The notes under the pieces: model-generated | Seen by the model: the letters and a program-made list of their open reading frames with translations, nothing else | Database searches by the model: none | What the model was told of the DNA's origin: nothing | Assembly (NCBI RefSeq): GCF_002902525.1 | Contig: NZ_PPQZ01000005.1 | Span: 1 to 64,000, forward strand | Direction of reading: 5' to 3' | Origin: Mammaliicoccus stepanovicii | Lineage (GTDB): Bacteria; Bacillota; Bacilli; Staphylococcales; Staphylococcaceae | Length of the DNA stretch: 64,000 bases | Part shown: positions 1 through 7,789 of the stretch, one piece after another | Position numbering within the stretch: the stretch's first letter is position 1 | How the letters are laid out: each line of letters opens with the position of its first letter | Translations under genes and position numbers: made by a program

Positions 1-124
1 ACTTGTGAGTTGTTATTTAACAAGTTAAGAGATTTTATTTATTTTTTATGTAAGTATAACCAATAAATTATAAGCACTTATTAAATTTATAGTGAAATTT
101 TTCATAATTTTTATTGAAAAAGTA
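1..124. other. AT-rich spacer at window edge
   Basis: There is no convincing reading frame. A weak inverted repeat (ACTTGT at 1-6 with ACAAGT at 20-25) lies at the very edge and could be part of a hairpin of whatever lies upstream. Nothing else is recognisable before the promoter at 125. Confidence 0.4.
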
Positions 125-153
125 TTGCACCTAAATAATTTATCATTTATACT
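125..153 (+). promoter_or_regulatory. Sigma-A promoter of the sRNA candidate
   Basis: TTGCAC at 125-130 and TATACT at 148-153 are separated by exactly 17 bases, close to the sigma-A consensus. Transcription should begin near 160, inside a CcpA-type site, and would reach the terminator at 228-262. Confidence 0.7.
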
Positions 154-159
154 ATCCAT

Positions 160-174
160 AGTAAGCGTTTACAT
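160..174 (+). promoter_or_regulatory. cre-like CcpA site over the sRNA start
   Basis: GTAAGCGTTTACA (161-173) matches the core of the catabolite-responsive element (TGNAARCGNTTNCA-like) and lies at the predicted transcription start. CcpA bound here would block the promoter at 125-153. The match is read by eye only. Confidence 0.55.
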
Positions 175-262
175 AAAAGGGGATCAAAACTTTCTGGGGG
201 AAATTTTTGGTTAATACAATACGGTTAACAGGGTATTCTAAAGGGGGATACTCTGTTTTTTT
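160..262 (+). ncRNA. Candidate small RNA, about 100 nt, G-rich
   Basis: A strong promoter (125-153) and an intrinsic terminator bracket a roughly 100-nt stretch with no plausible ORF. The terminator pairs ACAGGGTAT (228-236) with ATACTCTGT (248-256) and is followed by a T run. The transcript would carry three G-runs: GGGG at 179-182, GGGGG at 196-200 and GGGGG at 243-247 in the terminator loop. A GUUAA/UUAAC hairpin forms between them. The cre-like site at the start suggests repression by glucose. The arrangement recalls the CcpA-controlled, G-track-bearing sRNA RsaI of S. aureus, but homology could not be tested. rlmI has its own promoter right after the terminator. Confidence 0.6.
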
Positions 263-289
263 GGTTTCTCGACGATTATACGGTATAAT
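261..289 (+). promoter_or_regulatory. Sigma-A promoter of rlmI
   Basis: TTGGTT (261-266), a 17-base spacer and a perfect TATAAT (284-289) lie just behind the sRNA terminator. The start would be near 296, giving a leader of about 27 nt for rlmI. Confidence 0.65.
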
Positions 290-322
290 GTGTAAGATAT
301 TTCGAAAGGATGGCCAAATAAA

Positions 323-1495
323 ATGAAACAAATTATGCTCAAAAGAGGCAAAGAAGAAAAATACTTAAGAGGATATCCTCTTATTGAAAAAGAAGATGCA
401 TTTGAAATGCCTAATATGGATGAAGGCGAACTTATCGCGTTAGTAGATGAAGGAAAGAATTTTATAGCAACAGCTTATTATGGTGAACAAAATAAAGGTA
501 TCGGATGGGTGCTATCACTAGATTCAACTGAAAAGATAGAACATAAATTTTTTGTAAACTTATTTGAGAACGCTAAAGAGGAAAGAACTTACTATGAGAA
601 CGTCAATGGAATAAATGCGTATAGACTTTTCAATGCTGAAGGAGATGGTATTGGAGGTTTAACGATAGATAATTATGATGGTCATTTGCTTATTCAATGG
701 TATTCAGTCGGTATATACAGACTGAAAGATAGAATTTTACCGGCCATTAAAGAGACATTCGAATATAAATCTATATTTGAGAAGAAAAGATTTAAAGGAA
801 TGGAAACGACTTCTGACTTTGTTGCTGGAGAAGCACCTGAATTTCCATATGTAATTGAAGAAAATAATTTGTTTTACAATATCAATTTAGATGACGGTCC
901 TATGACTGGTATTTTCCTTGATCAAAAAGATGTACGAAAAAAATTAAGAGATCAATATAGTGAAGATAAAGATATTCTAAATTTATTTAGTTATACTGGT
1001 GCATTTTCAGTTGCAACAAGTATGAATGCACGTTCAACAACTAGTGTAGATTTAGCAAATAGAGCAAGAGCATTAACTGAAGATAACTTTGGATTAAACG
1101 AAATGGATCTAGAAAACAATCACATTTTCATTATGGATGTATTTGATTATTTCAAATATGCATATAGACATGGATTAACTTATGATGTTGTCGTTATTGA
1201 TCCACCAAGCTTTGCTCGAAATAAGAAAAAAACATTCAGCGTTCAAAAAAATTACCATGAGTTAATTGAAGGTGCAGTTGATATATTAAATGAAAATGGT
1301 CATCTTGTTTTAAGTACAAATTCAAGTGCTTTTCCTCAAAAAGCATTCAAAAAAATGATTAATCATACGTTAGATTCAATGAATTTAGATTATACAATTA
1401 CAGATGTAATGGGCTTACCTAAAGATTTTAAGAGCAATCCACATTACAAGCCAAGTAAGTATTTAAAAGTTGTTTTTGTTCAAATAAATGGTTAA
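323..1495 (+). CDS. rlmI: 23S rRNA m5C methyltransferase, RlmI family
   Basis: The 390-aa product is a class I SAM-dependent rRNA methyltransferase of the RlmI type (E. coli RlmI makes m5C1962 in 23S rRNA). An N-terminal PUA-like domain (about 1-70) is followed by the Rossmann methyltransferase. The family motif GIFLDQKD lies at 196-203, SAM motif I NLFSYTGAF at 220-228 and catalytic motif IV VIDPPSFA at 291-298. Length is normal for the family. The ATG is preceded by AAAGGA at good spacing. It is transcribed alone from the promoter at 261-289. The exact target base in this organism is inferred from the family. Confidence 0.88.
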   Translation: MKQIMLKRGKEEKYLRGYPLIEKEDAFEMPNMDEGELIALVDEGKNFIATAYYGEQNKGIGWVLSLDSTEKIEHKFFVNLFENAKEERTYYENVNGINAYRLFNAEGDGIGGLTIDNYDGHLLIQWYSVGIYRLKDRILPAIKETFEYKSIFEKKRFKGMETTSDFVAGEAPEFPYVIEENNLFYNINLDDGPMTGIFLDQKDVRKKLRDQYSEDKDILNLFSYTGAFSVATSMNARSTTSVDLANRARALTEDNFGLNEMDLENNHIFIMDVFDYFKYAYRHGLTYDVVVIDPPSFARNKKKTFSVQKNYHELIEGAVDILNENGHLVLSTNSSAFPQKAFKKMINHTLDSMNLDYTITDVMGLPKDFKSNPHYKPSKYLKVVFVQING

Positions 1496-1539
1496 AATTT
1501 ACTTTTAGAGGGTATATAATAACATTCATTAAAATGAAT
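1492..1539 (+). promoter_or_regulatory. Probable promoter with start-site inverted repeat
   Basis: TATAAT at 1515-1520 has a weak -35 (TTAAAA, 1492-1497) 17 bases upstream. Just after it, ATTCATT (1524-1530) and AATGAAT (1533-1539) form a 7-bp inverted repeat with a 2-bp gap where transcription should start, so it could be an operator for the next gene. Confidence 0.4.
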
Positions 1540-1567
1540 ATTAATGATATGTGAGGAGACTAATATT

Positions 1568-2095
1568 ATGAGTATTTTTAATAAATTAACAACTAAAGCA
1601 GGAAGCAAAGCATTCGGAATTGAAGAAATTAAAAAACGTTCTGAATTGCCTGTAACACAAGAAGAAATACTTGAGCGAAGAAAAAGAGCGCAAGAGATTG
1701 TAAGAAAAAAATCTTTAATGTCAACTGCAGCTAATGTTGTACCAATTCCAGGTCTTGGAGTAGGTATGGATATTAAATTGATGGGAGATATTATCGAAGA
1801 TATCAATAAAATTTATGGATTAAGTCATAAACAAGTTAACAATATGCAAGATGACTTAAAACAAAAAGTTTTAGCATCAGCAGCGATGAAGGGTAGCCAA
1901 TTTATCGGTCAAAAAGTTTCAAATGCTATGGTGAAAGTTTTCTTTAAATCTATAGTTAAGAGAGAAGCGGCTAAACAATCAAGATGGGTACCAATCGTTG
2001 GGCAAGCAGTAGCTGGTTCAATTAGTTACTATTTAATGAAGAAAATGGGAGACGATCACATTCAAAAATGTGAAAATGTCCTAGAAAATTTATAA
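1568..2095 (+). CDS. DUF697/EcsC-like membrane-associated protein
   Basis: A 175-aa protein of unknown function. It starts with a short charged N-terminus (about 1-45) and then has a Gly/Pro-rich hydrophobic segment, VVPIPGLGVGMD (about 57-68). Near the end is RWVPIVGQAVAGSISYY (about 139-155). PIPGLG plus a late PxVGQ segment is typical of DUF697/EcsC-like proteins, which associate with membranes and often accompany GTPases. An in-frame ATG at 1544 has no ribosome site; the ATG at 1568 follows GAGGAG (1551-1556) and was chosen. It is monocistronic, between rlmI and a structured element. The family call is by motif only. Confidence 0.55.
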   Translation: MSIFNKLTTKAGSKAFGIEEIKKRSELPVTQEEILERRKRAQEIVRKKSLMSTAANVVPIPGLGVGMDIKLMGDIIEDINKIYGLSHKQVNNMQDDLKQKVLASAAMKGSQFIGQKVSNAMVKVFFKSIVKREAAKQSRWVPIVGQAVAGSISYYLMKKMGDDHIQKCENVLENL

Positions 2096-2111
2096 ATAAT
2101 ATTTACGAAAA

Positions 2112-2280
2112 GGGAGCGGGACAGAAATCTCATTTTATCAAAAAAGATTTCGTTGTCCCACCCCGGCAAGGATGACTAGAATTGAAAACAGCTTGATATA
2201 AAGCGTATTTTCAATTCAGTCATCTACTGCCAATAAAACAAAAGTCTGGGACTTATTCATGATGTCCCAGACTTTTTTGT
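2112..2280 (+). ncRNA. Structured intergenic element, three hairpins
   Basis: Three stem-loops stand in a row. In the first, GGGACA-GAAATC (2118-2129) pairs with GATTTC...TGTCCC (ending 2159). In the second, GGCA/TGCC close a long arm at 2165-2231 with GATGACT/AGTCATC and AATTGAAAA/TTTTCAATT pairs. The third is an 11-bp terminator, AAGTCTGGGAC (2242-2252) with GTCCCAGACTT (2263-2273), followed by TTTTT. The GGGACAGAAAT...GTCCCACCCC start resembles a dispersed intergenic repeat of staphylococci. It ends the upstream gene and may itself be a stable RNA. Confidence 0.55.
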
Positions 2281-2315
2281 ATTCCTAAATTATGATTCGT
2301 AACTTTAGGTTAAAT

Positions 2316-2344
2316 TTGCAATTATAATGAAAGCGTTTTATAAT
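2316..2344 (+). promoter_or_regulatory. psuK promoter with embedded cre-like site
   Basis: TTGCAA (2316-2321), 17 bases and TATAAT (2339-2344) make a near-consensus promoter. TGAAAGCGTTTTAT (2328-2341) inside the spacer resembles a CcpA cre site, so psuKG expression is probably glucose-repressed. Confidence 0.6.
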
Positions 2345-2355
2345 CAAAATATGAA

Positions 2356-2384
2356 CAAAAGTTTGGAAAATAAACAAATGTTTG
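2356..2384 (+). promoter_or_regulatory. Tandem palindromes, possible PsuK operator
   Basis: CAAAAGTTTG (2356-2365) and CAAATGTTTG (2375-2384) are two copies of the palindrome CAAANNTTTG with centres 19 bp apart. They lie just after the predicted start and before the psuK ribosome site. The helix-turn-helix domain at the head of psuK makes self-control plausible. Confidence 0.45.
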
Positions 2385-2397
2385 AGAGGTGAACGTA

Positions 2398-3489
2398 TTG
2401 AATGAAAATGAAAAGCTAATACTCAAATTAATTAAAGAAAATCCTTTCATATCTCAACAAGAACTTTCTGAAAGTGTTGGATTATCAAGACCAGCAGTAG
2501 CCAATTTGATTTCTGGACTTGTAAAGAAAGAATATGTACAAGGGAAAGCGTACGTATTAAATGAACAAAGCCCGATTGTATGTATTGGAGGCGCTAATAT
2601 TGATCGAAAGTTTCATATAAGTAATCAACTTATAAATGGGACATCAAATCCAGTAACATCAGAATCTTCTATAGGCGGCGTTGCAAGGAATGTAGCAGAA
2701 AACTTGGGTAGAATCGGTGAAGATGTACTGCTATTAACGACATCAGGCAATGATGCAGAATGGCAGCATATTGCTGACTTATCAAGACCGTTTATGAACG
2801 TGGATTATGTTGAGAAAATATCAAACGAATCTACAGGTAGCTATACAGCGTTACTTGATCAAGAAGGTAATATGACATTAGGTCTGGCAGATATGTCTGT
2901 ATATGATAAAATCACGCCAGAATTTATGATTAAAAACACATATTTATTAAACAAAGCCCAATGTATCATTGCTGATTTGAATTGTCCGAGAGAAACGCTT
3001 GAATTTTTATGTGCTTACGCTGAAAAGAAACATATTAAACTCGTATTAATTGCTGTTTCAGGACCGAAAATGAATCGCATGCCTCATAATTTACACGCTG
3101 TTGATTGGTTAATTTTAAATAAAGATGAAGTTGAAGCATTTGTTGGAAAAAATGCTGAGAACAATGACCAACTAACTGACTATATGAATGAAATTTATTC
3201 ATTAGGCGTAAAGAATATTATCGTTACGACTGGTAAAGAGAATATTTATTATGTAGGTGAGATGGGAAGCAAAGTTTTCGATGTTACACCTGTTAAAGAA
3301 GTAACAGATGTGACAGGTGCGGGTGATGCATTTTCATCAGCACTCGTATATGGATGGTTAAAATCATACGACATTGATAAGATTATTAAATTTGCGAATG
3401 CAAATGCTTCAAAGACGATACAAACACCATTTACCGTAAGACAAGATTTACATGAAAAACAATTAATAAAAGACATGGAGGAATTATAA
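2398..3489 (+). CDS. psuK: Pseudouridine kinase with N-terminal HTH (PfkB family)
   Basis: The 363-aa protein joins a winged helix-turn-helix (about 1-55, with [18 protein letters not shown]) to a PfkB/ribokinase-family kinase. The kinase shows the substrate-side GGANIDRK near 64-71, a GG-V-RN segment near 95, and the catalytic GAGDAF near 308. It should phosphorylate pseudouridine to its 5'-phosphate for PsuG, and perhaps sense it for transcription control. The TTG at 2398 was chosen because AGGTGA (2386-2391) stands six bases before it; a GTG at 2389 overlaps that ribosome site. It overlaps psuG by one base. Confidence 0.85.
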   Translation: MNENEKLILKLIKENPFISQQELSESVGLSRPAVANLISGLVKKEYVQGKAYVLNEQSPIVCIGGANIDRKFHISNQLINGTSNPVTSESSIGGVARNVAENLGRIGEDVLLLTTSGNDAEWQHIADLSRPFMNVDYVEKISNESTGSYTALLDQEGNMTLGLADMSVYDKITPEFMIKNTYLLNKAQCIIADLNCPRETLEFLCAYAEKKHIKLVLIAVSGPKMNRMPHNLHAVDWLILNKDEVEAFVGKNAENNDQLTDYMNEIYSLGVKNIIVTTGKENIYYVGEMGSKVFDVTPVKEVTDVTGAGDAFSSALVYGWLKSYDIDKIIKFANANASKTIQTPFTVRQDLHEKQLIKDMEEL

Positions 3490-4406
3490 TGAAAAAATAT
3501 ATTCAATTTTCGAAAGAAGTAGAGCAAGCAAAACGTGAAGGAAAAGCGGTAGTCGCTTTAGAATCAACTATTATTTCACATGGTATGCCATACCCACAAA
3601 ATGTTGAAATGGCCAAAAAAGTAGAACAAATTGTAAGAGATAACGGTGGCGTACCAGCAACAATTGCGATTATTGATGGAGAAATTAAAGTAGGTTTAAA
3701 TGAGGAAGAATTAGAATTATTAGCAAGTGCTGAGGATGTTGCGAAAGTTTCAAGAAGAGATATAGCAGAAATTCTTGCGACGAAACGAATTGGTGCAACG
3801 ACTGTTGCTTCAACTATGATATGTGCACAATTAGCAGACATTCAATTCTTTGTGACAGGTGGAATTGGTGGTGTTCATAAAGGTGCTGAACATACTATGG
3901 ATATTTCAGCAGATTTAGATGAATTATCTAAAACAAAAGTAGCTGTTATTTGTGCTGGTGCGAAATCAATTTTAGATTTAGATAAGACGTTAGAGTACTT
4001 AGAAACGAAAGGTGTTCCTGTTGTAGGTTACAAAACAGATGAATTACCAGCATTCTTCACGAGAGAAAGTGGTTTGAAACTAAATACAAGAATCGATGAT
4101 GTAAAAACTATTGCGAAACTAGCTGAAGTACAATGGGATTTAGGATTAGATTCAGGTATTGTCATTGCGAATCCAGTACCTGAAACAGATCAATTAGAAC
4201 CATCATATATTAATGCAATAATAGATAAAGCAGTTCAAAAAGCCGAAGAAGAAGGTATTCATGGTAAAGATTCAACGCCATTCTTATTAGGTGAAATCGT
4301 AAAACAAACTGGCGGAAAATCTTTAGAAACAAACATTAAACTAGTGGAACATAATGCAAAAATAGGTACTCAAATTGCTGTTGAGTATACAAAGCTTTCA
4401 GAATAG
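3489..4406 (+). CDS. psuG: Pseudouridine-5'-phosphate glycosidase
   Basis: The 305-aa enzyme (YeiN/IndA family) reversibly splits the C-C glycosidic bond of pseudouridine 5'-phosphate to uracil and ribose 5-phosphate. Signature segments are [16 protein letters not shown] (about 24-39), the glycine-rich [13 protein letters not shown] (about 119-131) and the late ANPVPE (about 224-229). Length matches the family. The ATG overlaps the psuK stop and follows GGAGG-like bases, so the two are translationally coupled. Together they salvage pseudouridine from RNA turnover. No nucleoside transporter stands beside them. Confidence 0.88.
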   Translation: MKKYIQFSKEVEQAKREGKAVVALESTIISHGMPYPQNVEMAKKVEQIVRDNGGVPATIAIIDGEIKVGLNEEELELLASAEDVAKVSRRDIAEILATKRIGATTVASTMICAQLADIQFFVTGGIGGVHKGAEHTMDISADLDELSKTKVAVICAGAKSILDLDKTLEYLETKGVPVVGYKTDELPAFFTRESGLKLNTRIDDVKTIAKLAEVQWDLGLDSGIVIANPVPETDQLEPSYINAIIDKAVQKAEEEGIHGKDSTPFLLGEIVKQTGGKSLETNIKLVEHNAKIGTQIAVEYTKLSE

Positions 4407-4449
4407 TTATATATACAACAAATAAATGCATAGTTATGTAATTTTATTG

Positions 4450-4495
4450 AATTTTATCTATTTTTTTGATACTATTTAAACGTATAGATAAAATT
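4450..4495 (+). promoter_or_regulatory. ptsH promoter inside a 12-bp inverted repeat
   Basis: TTGATA (4466-4471), 17 bases and TAAAAT (4489-4494) form the likely ptsHI promoter. AATTTTATCTAT (4450-4461) and ATAGATAAAATT (4484-4495) are a perfect 12-bp inverted repeat that brackets the -35 and covers the -10. It may be an operator, or an AT-rich coincidence. Confidence 0.5.
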
Positions 4496-4541
4496 TGATT
4501 TTATACATTTTAAATATAGGAATCAAAAGGAGATAATAAAA

Positions 4542-4808
4542 ATGGAACAAAATTCTTACGTAATTATTGATGAAACGGGTATTCATGCAAGACCAGCAAC
4601 AATGTTAGTACAAACAGCTTCAAAATTTGACTCAGACGTTCAATTAGAATATAACGCTAAAAAAGTCAACTTGAAATCAATAATGGGTGTAATGAGCTTA
4701 GGTGTTGGTAAAGACGCTGAAATTACTATCTACGCTGAGGGTAGTGACGAGAAAGAAGCGATTGCTGCTATTACTGAAGTATTATCTAAAGAAGGATTAA
4801 CTAAATAA
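4542..4808 (+). CDS. ptsH: Phosphocarrier protein HPr
   Basis: HPr of the sugar phosphotransferase system, 88 aa. His15 in GIHARPA is the residue phosphorylated by enzyme I, and Ser46 in NLKSIMG is the HPr kinase site that makes HPr-Ser-P, the CcpA co-repressor in Firmicutes. Length and sequence are typical. AAAAGGAG precedes the ATG. It overlaps ptsI by one base (TAATG), forming the ptsHI operon behind the promoter at 4466-4494. It is cytoplasmic and links this window's cre-like sites to carbon state. Confidence 0.95.
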   Translation: MEQNSYVIIDETGIHARPATMLVQTASKFDSDVQLEYNAKKVNLKSIMGVMSLGVGKDAEITIYAEGSDEKEAIAAITEVLSKEGLTK

Positions 4809-6517
4809 TGTCAGAATTATTAAAAGGTATCGCTGCTTCTGATGGCGTAGCTATCAGTAAAGCATACTTGTTAGTTGAACCAGATTTATCTTATTCTAGT
4901 GAAAATATCAGCGATGTAGATGGTGAAGTTGAAAAGTTTAAAGCTGCAGTGAACCAATCTAAAGTCGAACTTACTCAAATTCGTAATAATGCTGAAAAGC
5001 AACTTGGACCAGATAAAGCTGCGATTTTTGATGCACATTTACTTGTGTTAGAAGATCCAGAGTTACTTAATCCAATTGAAGAGAATATTCGTAACAATAA
5101 AGTGAATGCACCAACAGCATTAAATGAAGTATCTACTAACTTTATTACAATCTTTGAAAATATGGATAATGAATATATGAAAGAACGTGCAGCAGATATT
5201 CGCGACGTTTCTAAACGTATATTGGCACATATCTTAGATGTAGAATTGCCTAATCCAAGTATGATTAACGAAAGTGTTGTTATTGTCGGGGAAGATTTAA
5301 CACCTTCTGATACAGCGCAGTTAAACAAAGAATTTGTTAAAGGTTTTGCTACAAATATTGGCGGTAGAACTTCACATTCTGCAATTATGAGTCGCTCATT
5401 AGAAATACCAGCAGTTGTTGGTACTAAAGATGTTACAGTACGTGTTAAACACGGGGATAGTATCATAATTGACGGACTAACTGGTGATGTCATAATTAAC
5501 CCAACTGATGATGAAGTATTAGCATATGAGCAAAAGCAAAAAGACTTCTTAGCTGAAAGGGAAGAATTAGCTAAACTTGTAAACGATGAATCAGTCTCAA
5601 AAGATGGCGTCCACATAGAACTTGCTGCGAATATTGGAACACCTAACGACTTAGAAGGTGTTAAGAACAATGGCGCAGAAGGTATTGGATTATATCGTAC
5701 AGAATTTTTATATATGGGTAGAGATAATATGCCTTCAGAAGAAGAGCAATTTGAAGCATATAGTAAAGTTCTTAAAGAGATGAACGGTAAACGTGTTGTT
5801 GTTCGTACTTTAGACATAGGTGGAGATAAAGAATTATCTTACTTGAACTTACCTAAAGAGATGAACCCATTCTTAGGGTATAGAGCGATACGTTTATGTT
5901 TAGATCAACAAGATATCTTTAGAACACAATTAAGAGCACTTTTACGTGCTTCTGAGCATGGTAGGCTGAACATCATGTTCCCAATGATCGCTACGATTCA
6001 AGAGTTCAGAGATGCTAAAGCGATTCTTTTAGAAGAGAAAGAAAAACTAGTATCTGAAGGTGTGAAAGTAGATGATGATATCGAAGTTGGTATCATGGTT
6101 GAAATTCCTGCAACTGCAGCACTTGCAGATATTTTTGCTAAAGAAGTTGACTTCTTTAGTATTGGAACAAATGACTTAATTCAATATACAATGGCTGCAG
6201 ACCGTATGTCTGAGCGTGTTTCTTATTTATACCAACCATATAACCCAGCGATTCTTCGATTAGTTAAACAAGTAATTGAAGCTTCTCATAAAGAAGGTAA
6301 ATGGACTGGTATGTGTGGAGAAATGGCCGGAGACAGTACTGCTATTCCATTATTACTTGGATTAGGGTTAGATGAATTTTCTATGAGTGCAACTAGTATT
6401 CTTAAAGCAAGAAAACAAATCAAACAATTAGACCAAAAAGAAATGCAAGAATTGGCTGGACGTGCAATCAATTGTGCGACATCTGAAGAAGTTATAGAAT
6501 TAGTTAACCACATATAA
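4808..6517 (+). CDS. ptsI: PTS enzyme I (PEP-protein phosphotransferase)
   Basis: The 569-aa cytoplasmic enzyme transfers phosphate from phosphoenolpyruvate to HPr. An N-terminal HPr-binding and phosphohistidine region contains [12 protein letters not shown], with the active His near residue 190. The C-terminal PEP-binding TIM barrel contains [13 protein letters not shown] (about 297-309) and [18 protein letters not shown] (about 451-468). The conserved Cys is in the MCGEMAGD segment (about 502-509). Length is standard. It is translationally coupled to ptsH and ends before a bidirectional terminator at 6561-6601. Confidence 0.95.
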   Translation: MSELLKGIAASDGVAISKAYLLVEPDLSYSSENISDVDGEVEKFKAAVNQSKVELTQIRNNAEKQLGPDKAAIFDAHLLVLEDPELLNPIEENIRNNKVNAPTALNEVSTNFITIFENMDNEYMKERAADIRDVSKRILAHILDVELPNPSMINESVVIVGEDLTPSDTAQLNKEFVKGFATNIGGRTSHSAIMSRSLEIPAVVGTKDVTVRVKHGDSIIIDGLTGDVIINPTDDEVLAYEQKQKDFLAEREELAKLVNDESVSKDGVHIELAANIGTPNDLEGVKNNGAEGIGLYRTEFLYMGRDNMPSEEEQFEAYSKVLKEMNGKRVVVRTLDIGGDKELSYLNLPKEMNPFLGYRAIRLCLDQQDIFRTQLRALLRASEHGRLNIMFPMIATIQEFRDAKAILLEEKEKLVSEGVKVDDDIEVGIMVEIPATAALADIFAKEVDFFSIGTNDLIQYTMAADRMSERVSYLYQPYNPAILRLVKQVIEASHKEGKWTGMCGEMAGDSTAIPLLLGLGLDEFSMSATSILKARKQIKQLDQKEMQELAGRAINCATSEEVIELVNHI

Positions 6518-6560
6518 TGAAATAACTTAACTAAGTTTGAATATATTTCATGCTGAAATA

Positions 6561-6606
6561 AAAGCTCACATTACTAGGATTGTCCTAATAATGTGAGCTT
6601 TTTTAT
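6561..6606. terminator. Bidirectional terminator ptsI / phosphoesterase
   Basis: AAAGCTCACATTA (6561-6573) pairs with TAATGTGAGCTTT (6589-6601), a 13-bp stem with T runs on both strands. It separates the convergent ptsI and the minus-strand phosphoesterase, whose stop codon begins at 6605. Confidence 0.85.
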
Positions 6607-7376
6607 GTGGAATATGCGTTTGCCTTAAGATGAAAAAGGGCAATTTCTGGTTGGCAAAATAATCGTATAGGAAGTCTAGTCATTCCTATACCAAAATTGA
6701 CGTATAAATATTGATATCTTCTTATTTGATATAATCCTTGTTTATATATTTTTCCGAAATCTGGAGTGTAAATTGCACCATATTTTGGGAGACGAACTTG
6801 ACCTCCATGTGTATGGCCAGAGAGAACTAGATTAATGTTAGGGTTTAATAACTTAACATTATCTGGTTCATGCATCAAACATAAACTAAAGTCTGGTGTT
6901 ATTTCATCATGCTTAAATGAAGCATTGTAGCTTGGTTGTCCAAAACATGCATCATCTATACCTTGAATTAGAATATTACCACCATGTGTTTGAATATAAT
7001 GGTGTTTATTTAATAATACGTTGAATCCAGATTGGGTTATGATATTTAGTACTTCTGAAATGCTATTTGACCCATAATCATGATTACCAGGAACAAAGTA
7101 TTTACCATACTTAGAATAAATAGTTTTTAATAATGGTATGATGAGCTTAGGATTAAAATTTAATAATTTAATATTATCAAAGCAATCACCAGTAAAACAT
7201 ACAATATCTGGTTTTAACGCATTAATAGATAATACAAGTTGATGTAAATCTTCTAAATCAAAGTGGTATCCAATATGAGTATCCGTTATGTGTACAATTT
7301 TAATATCATGTTGGAGATTTGTATTAAATGAAATTTCTTTCGTTTTTATATTTGAATTCGGAAAATTTATTTTCAT
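6603..7376 (-). CDS. Calcineurin-like metallophosphoesterase
   Basis: The 257-aa protein has the full metallophosphoesterase motif series: DTHIGYH (about 32-38), GDCFDN (about 61-66), GNHDYG (about 98-103), and GHTHGGQVRLP (about 187-197). It resembles the YkuE/YaeI group of Firmicutes, related to lipid-A-type pyrophosphatases, but there is no lipid A here, so the substrate is unknown. No signal peptide is visible. It overlaps the preceding glutaredoxin-like gene by four bases (ATGA), indicating a two-gene minus-strand operon. Confidence 0.8.
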   Translation of the reverse strand: MKINFPNSNIKTKEISFNTNLQHDIKIVHITDTHIGYHFDLEDLHQLVLSINALKPDIVCFTGDCFDNIKLLNFNPKLIIPLLKTIYSKYGKYFVPGNHDYGSNSISEVLNIITQSGFNVLLNKHHYIQTHGGNILIQGIDDACFGQPSYNASFKHDEITPDFSLCLMHEPDNVKLLNPNINLVLSGHTHGGQVRLPKYGAIYTPDFGKIYKQGLYQIRRYQYLYVNFGIGMTRLPIRLFCQPEIALFHLKANAYST

Positions 7377-7606
7377 AATGAAATTCCTAACGCTATATTG
7401 AAAGATTCAATATCTACTTGATAATAAATATTGTCATTGATAATGATAGTAGGCGTAGAGAAGCTATCTAAATCTATTAATTCGTTTTTAAATTGTTTGT
7501 TTTTTATATTTTTTTCAGTGAAGTCTATATTATGATTCGTAAAATATTGTTTAACAAATTGACACGGAGGACATTGATCTTGTGTATAAATAGTGACTTG
7601 ATTCAT
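7373..7606 (-). CDS. Glutaredoxin/NrdH-like thiol protein
   Basis: A 77-aa thioredoxin-fold protein with the redox motif CPPC in YTQDQCPPCQFVK (about 7-19) and the cis-proline segment STPTIIIN (about 51-58). It is probably a small glutaredoxin or NrdH-type disulfide reductase in the cytoplasm. A GTG nine bases upstream is in frame, but AGGTG lies too close to it; the ATG at 7606 has proper spacing and was chosen. A promoter sits at 7633-7661. A similar small gene occupies this place beside cydAB in staphylococci. Confidence 0.75.
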   Translation of the reverse strand: MNQVTIYTQDQCPPCQFVKQYFTNHNIDFTEKNIKNKQFKNELIDLDSFSTPTIIINDNIYYQVDIESFNIALGISL

Positions 7607-7632
7607 CTTTTTCACCTCAACTTTATATAGAC

Positions 7633-7661
7633 ATAATATACTGTATTTATCTTATCTTCAA
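7633..7661 (-). promoter_or_regulatory. Promoter of glutaredoxin-phosphoesterase operon
   Basis: Read on the minus strand, TTGAAG (7661-7656), a 17-base spacer and TATTAT (7638-7633) form a good sigma-A promoter just ahead of the ribosome site TTGAGGTG. Confidence 0.6.
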
Positions 7662-7736
7662 TCTTTATAGATCAATTTGCCATTAATTTGTCATCAATTA
7701 AGAATTTAATATATTTTAAAAATGTTTGGATTGATG

Positions 7737-7769
7737 TATAATGTTATACAAATGTGATGTAAATCACAA
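7737..7769 (+). promoter_or_regulatory. cydAB -10 box and Rex/CRP-type palindrome
   Basis: TATAAT (7737-7742) is the likely -10; no clear -35 is visible. TGTGA (7753-7757) and TCACA (7764-7768), six bases apart, form a perfect palindrome just after the start. It resembles both the Rex box (TTGTGA...TCACAA) and CRP/FNR-family (ArcR) sites. Its place over the early transcript suits a repressor such as Rex, which senses NADH. Confidence 0.55.
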
Positions 7770-7789
7770 ACATTGAATGGAGGAATATT

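Noticed and set aside
1492-1806. 104-codon minus-strand frame
   Set aside because: Antisense to the DUF697-like gene, with no ribosome site; a shadow frame.
4975-5817. 280-codon open frame on the minus strand
   Set aside because: It lies wholly antisense to ptsI, has no ribosome site and a low-complexity Ser/Thr/Leu composition typical of a shadow frame.
6603-7376. UDP-2,3-diacylglucosamine hydrolase (LpxH/LpxG-like) function
   Set aside because: Related fold, but the organism is Gram-positive and lacks lipid A; only the general metallophosphoesterase call is supported.
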